Position numbers and translations under genes: made by a program
From: CAYJEQ01 sp964369235
GTDB lineage: Bacteria > Bacillota > Clostridia > Oscillospirales > Ruminococcaceae
Direction of reading: 5' to 3'
Assembly (NCBI GenBank): GCA_964369235.1
Contig: CAYJEQ010000066.1
Span: forward strand, 1-14,824
DNA: 14,824 nt
Notes under the pieces: generated by a model
Database searches by the model: none
What the model saw: the letters and a program-made list of their open reading frames with translations, nothing else
Told to the model about the DNA's origin: nothing
Shown: positions 14,173 to 14,824 of the stretch, in pieces
How the letters are laid out: each line of letters opens with the position of its first letter
Numbering within the stretch: the stretch's first letter is position 1

Positions 14173-14400
14173 TTAAACTGTTTCTTCGATATACTTAACG
14201 ATATCTCCAACAGTCTTAACGGACTCTACCTGATCGTCTGGGAACTCGATATCAAACTCTTCTTCAAAGCTCATTACCATGTCAACGATATCAAGAGAAT
14301 CTGCACCTAGATCATCTATGATGGAGCTCTCCATTGTTACCTGATCTTCTTCTAGATCAAGCTGGTCGCAAAGAATTACTCTTACTTTTTCAAATACCAT
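14173..14400 (-). CDS. acpP: Acyl carrier protein
   Basis: The 75-residue acidic protein has the normal length and all features of a fatty acid synthesis acyl carrier protein: a helical N-terminus, the DDLGADSLDIVDMVM helix II segment with phosphopantetheine-accepting Ser35 in DSL, FEEEFDIEFPDD, and a KTVGDIVKYIEE C-terminal helix. It carries growing acyl chains in the cytoplasm. AAGGAGGT (14414-14407) lies six bases before the ATG, and the promoter is a full consensus, fitting a highly expressed housekeeping gene. No other fatty acid genes are in the window; a MITE-like element occupies the DNA upstream. Confidence 0.96.
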   Translation of the reverse strand: MVFEKVRVILCDQLDLEEDQVTMESSIIDDLGADSLDIVDMVMSFEEEFDIEFPDDQVESVKTVGDIVKYIEETV

Positions 14401-14441
14401 GGGGGCACCTCCTTATAATATAATATTTTTAATGCAAGTAA

Positions 14442-14470
14442 ATTATAATCATGAATTGCCCTATTGTCAA
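14442..14470 (-). promoter_or_regulatory. Consensus promoter of acpP
   Basis: On the minus strand a perfect TTGACA (14470-14465) and a perfect TATAAT (14447-14442) are separated by 17 bp. Upstream, between the promoter and the MITE-like element, there is a small hairpin (14516-14523 with 14528-14535, loop tttt) and otherwise AT-rich DNA. Confidence 0.9.
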
Positions 14471-14578
14471 TATGATTTTTTAAAAAATATTATATTGTAC
14501 ACAAAAATTAATAATTCTGCTATTTTTATAGCAGATAATTACTATTAGGTAAAAATCTTGTATATAACTGCTTAATTA

Positions 14579-14824
14579 AAGCCTGCTGAACAACCCAAAA
14601 ACATACTTATAGGTTTATTTAATATGTTTTTGGGTGTTTCAGGGTGCAAAGTTTTTAATCCATTGTTATAAAAACTTTGCACTCTGAATTTGGAGTATAG
14701 CTCCAAATTCAGGCAGGCTGAAAATCTCCCATGTTAACCTCAAAACGCCCTTGTTTTGAGGTTAAATCACCACAATATTGTGGCGATTTGTAACTGTGTG
14801 CTTAGCACACAGTTATTCAGTAAG
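14579..14824 (+). mobile_element. MITE-like multi-hairpin element, copy C (reaches right edge)
   Basis: It aligns with copy B over its whole length, with about 23 differences in 246 bases and no gaps, and contains the same six hairpins. Only the last two bases (CA) are missing because the window ends. The 8 bases before it are CTTAATTA, so if the other copies are a guide, that sequence should follow the element just beyond the window. Confidence 0.9.

Overview
The window looks like chromosomal DNA of a low-GC, Gram-positive, probably anaerobic Firmicute (Clostridia-like). The grounds are the AT-rich intergenic DNA, strong AGGAGG-type ribosome binding sites, sigma-A promoters with 17-bp spacers, rho-independent terminators, a classical lipobox, an OmpR/PhoB two-component system, an HxlR regulator and an HD-GYP protein. 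The genus cannot be fixed by eye. Thirteen protein genes are supported. The first (minus strand, cut by the left edge) encodes a secreted Asp-Pro-Gln-Pro repeat protein.

Layout. 1-305: partial secreted repeat protein (-). 306-925: AT-rich intergenic DNA with promoters for both flanking genes and a 15-bp stem-loop. 926-3313: fusion of a degenerate GT2-like domain, a zinc ribbon and a methyltransferase (+). 3440-4662: divergent HxlR regulator and short-chain dehydrogenase with overlapping promoters. 4842-5198: small Trp/Lys-repeat protein (-) with a duplicated upstream region. 5523-6722: lipoprotein (-). 7175-10562: response regulator, histidine kinase, and a secreted protein with four PepSY repeats (+). 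10766-11116: small membrane protein (+). 11449-13020: PAS-HD-GYP-PAS protein (-). 13375-14019: DUF1461/TIGR01906-like membrane protein (-). 14173-14400: acyl carrier protein (-).

The most striking signal is non-coding. A dispersed ~248-bp element occurs three times (6886-7096 inverted and shortened; 11126-11373; 14579 to the window end). It has imperfect terminal inverted repeats, up to six strong internal hairpins, no coding capacity, and AT-rich 7-8 bp direct repeats flanking both complete copies. It behaves like a MITE whose hairpins keep pairing through compensatory changes. A second small family, two 45-47 bp perfect or near-perfect triloop hairpins, lies just downstream of two minus-strand genes.

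The clearest functional unit is the two-component system plus PepSY protein. The promoters of the regulator gene and of the PepSY gene share an almost identical operator: two TTTAAT half-sites 11 bp apart, ending exactly 10 bp before the -10 box. This points to autoregulation and direct control of the secreted PepSY protein. The PepSY mRNA also has a ~210-nt structured leader that may be a cis-regulatory RNA. One MITE copy inserted directly against the regulator operator.
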